Below are positions 35,884 to 36,291 of a DNA stretch of 36,291 nucleotides, piece by piece (position 1 is the first letter of the stretch; the number at the start of each line of letters is the position of its first letter). Under the pieces are notes generated by a model. The model made no database searches. It was not told the DNA's origin and was given only the letters and a program-made list of their open reading frames with translations. The translations under genes and the position numbers were made by a program. Location of the stretch: assembly GCA_019114925.1 (NCBI GenBank), contig DXEO01000130.1:1-36291 (forward strand), read 5' to 3'. The DNA comes from Candidatus Corynebacterium faecipullorum. GTDB taxonomy: Bacteria > Actinomycetota > Actinomycetes > Mycobacteriales > Mycobacteriaceae.

Positions 35884-35925
35884 AATCTTGTAAAACCGAA
35901 ACAATATATAGAAAGCGAGCGAAAC

Positions 35926-36291
35926 ATGGCAGTCGTAACCATGCGCGAGCTCCTCGACGCTGGTGTCCACTTCGGTCACCAGACCCGTCGCTGGAACCCG
36001 AAGATGAAGCGCTTCATCTTCACCGACCGTAACGGCATCTACATCATCGACCTGCAGCAGACGCTGACCTACATCGATGAGGCCTTCGAGTTCGTCAAGG
36101 AAACCGTCGCACACGGCGGCACCATCCTCTTCGTTGGTACCAAGAAGCAGGCTCAGGAAGCCGTTGCTGAAGAGGCTTCCCGCGTTGGTATGCCGTACGT
36201 GAACCACCGCTGGCTCGGCGGTATGCTCACCAACTTCCAGACTGTCTCCAAGCGTCTGAAGCGCATGAAGGAGCTGCAGGCTATGGATGCA
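35926..36291 (+). CDS. rpsB: 30S ribosomal protein S2, N-terminal part (3' cut by window edge)
   Basis: An open frame from the ATG at 35926 to the window end gives the first 122 residues of S2; the ORF track omits it because no stop is reached. Typical segments are [54 protein letters not shown] and [17 protein letters not shown]. The ribosome-binding site is weak (GAAAGCGAG). A long leader with several hairpins precedes it. In most bacteria tsf follows, here outside the window. Confidence 0.96.
   Translation, partial: MAVVTMRELLDAGVHFGHQTRRWNPKMKRFIFTDRNGIYIIDLQQTLTYIDEAFEFVKETVAHGGTILFVGTKKQAQEAVAEEASRVGMPYVNHRWLGGMLTNFQTVSKRLKRMKELQAMDA

Larger units (their letters stand above)
35532..35925 (+). 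other. Intergenic region upstream of rpsB
   Basis: This 394-nt gap separates the divergent M23 and rpsB genes. It holds a perfect DnaA box near the M23 end, a possible -10 (TACTAA at 35700-35705) about 220 nt before rpsB, and small hairpins: CTTCCT/AGGAAG at 35780-35797, CCCC/GGGG at 35821-35836 and GTGCGG/CCGCAC at 35863-35883. These could form a structured leader for rpsB. No ORF is credible; the minus-strand track ORF at 35685-35942 has no coding features. Confidence 0.45.

Noticed and set aside
35685-35942. 85-residue minus-strand ORF between the M23 gene and rpsB
   Set aside because: No ribosome-binding site or domain; it runs through the rpsB leader and start codon.

Overview
The window is chromosomal, GC-rich, and almost certainly from a Corynebacterium (Mycobacteriales). 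Three gene neighbourhoods support this. The ammonium block amtB-glnK-glnD is followed by ffh. The ribosomal block rpsP, rimM, trmD, rplS, lepB, rnhB, DUF2469, yraN, comM, dprA, xerC, M23 peptidase, rpsB has the same order as known in mycobacteria and corynebacteria. Two boxes matching the corynebacterial AmtR operator precede amtB. The species cannot be fixed from the sequence alone. Layout, left to right. 1-4163: the end of an Mrp-type Na+/H+ antiporter operon (fused A/B subunit cut by the window edge, then C, D, E, F, G), closed by a hairpin terminator. 4257-8151: the nitrogen-control operon amtB-glnK-glnD behind two AmtR boxes. 8202-9797: ffh, with a strong bidirectional terminator shared with a convergent membrane acyltransferase/SGNH gene (9864-12116). 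12409-15792: rpsP, a minus-strand cupin gene with a decayed tetR gene behind it, then rimM-trmD and a small unknown gene. 15833-18115: tex. 18345-19460: an HNH nuclease-like gene. 19723-21888: a YhgE/Pip-type membrane protein with long heptad repeats. 21885-27540 (minus strand): a compact thiamine operon thiC-thiE-thiO-thiS-thiG-thiF under a TPP riboswitch. 27824-36291: rplS, two tandem signal peptidase I genes, rnhB, DUF2469, yraN-comM-dprA, xerC, a convergent M23-type protein and the start of rpsB. Functionally, GlnD should modify GlnK according to nitrogen state, and GlnK in turn acts on AmtB and AmtR. The thi genes make the HMP and thiazole halves of thiamine and join them, and TPP shuts the operon off through its leader. 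The ribosomal, SRP and signal-peptidase genes form the conserved translation and export core. The unusual items are the cupin/tetR remnant, the acyltransferase, the HNH and YhgE genes, and the insertion of tex through thi between trmD and rplS. I found no CRISPR array, tRNA, rRNA, insertion sequence or prophage. No clearly new multi-gene defence or metabolic system is visible. The observations most worth checking are the triple-lesion tetR pseudogene, the tandem lepB paralogues, the paired AmtR boxes, the perfect DnaA-box 9-mers in intergenic DNA, and the probable leaderless starts.
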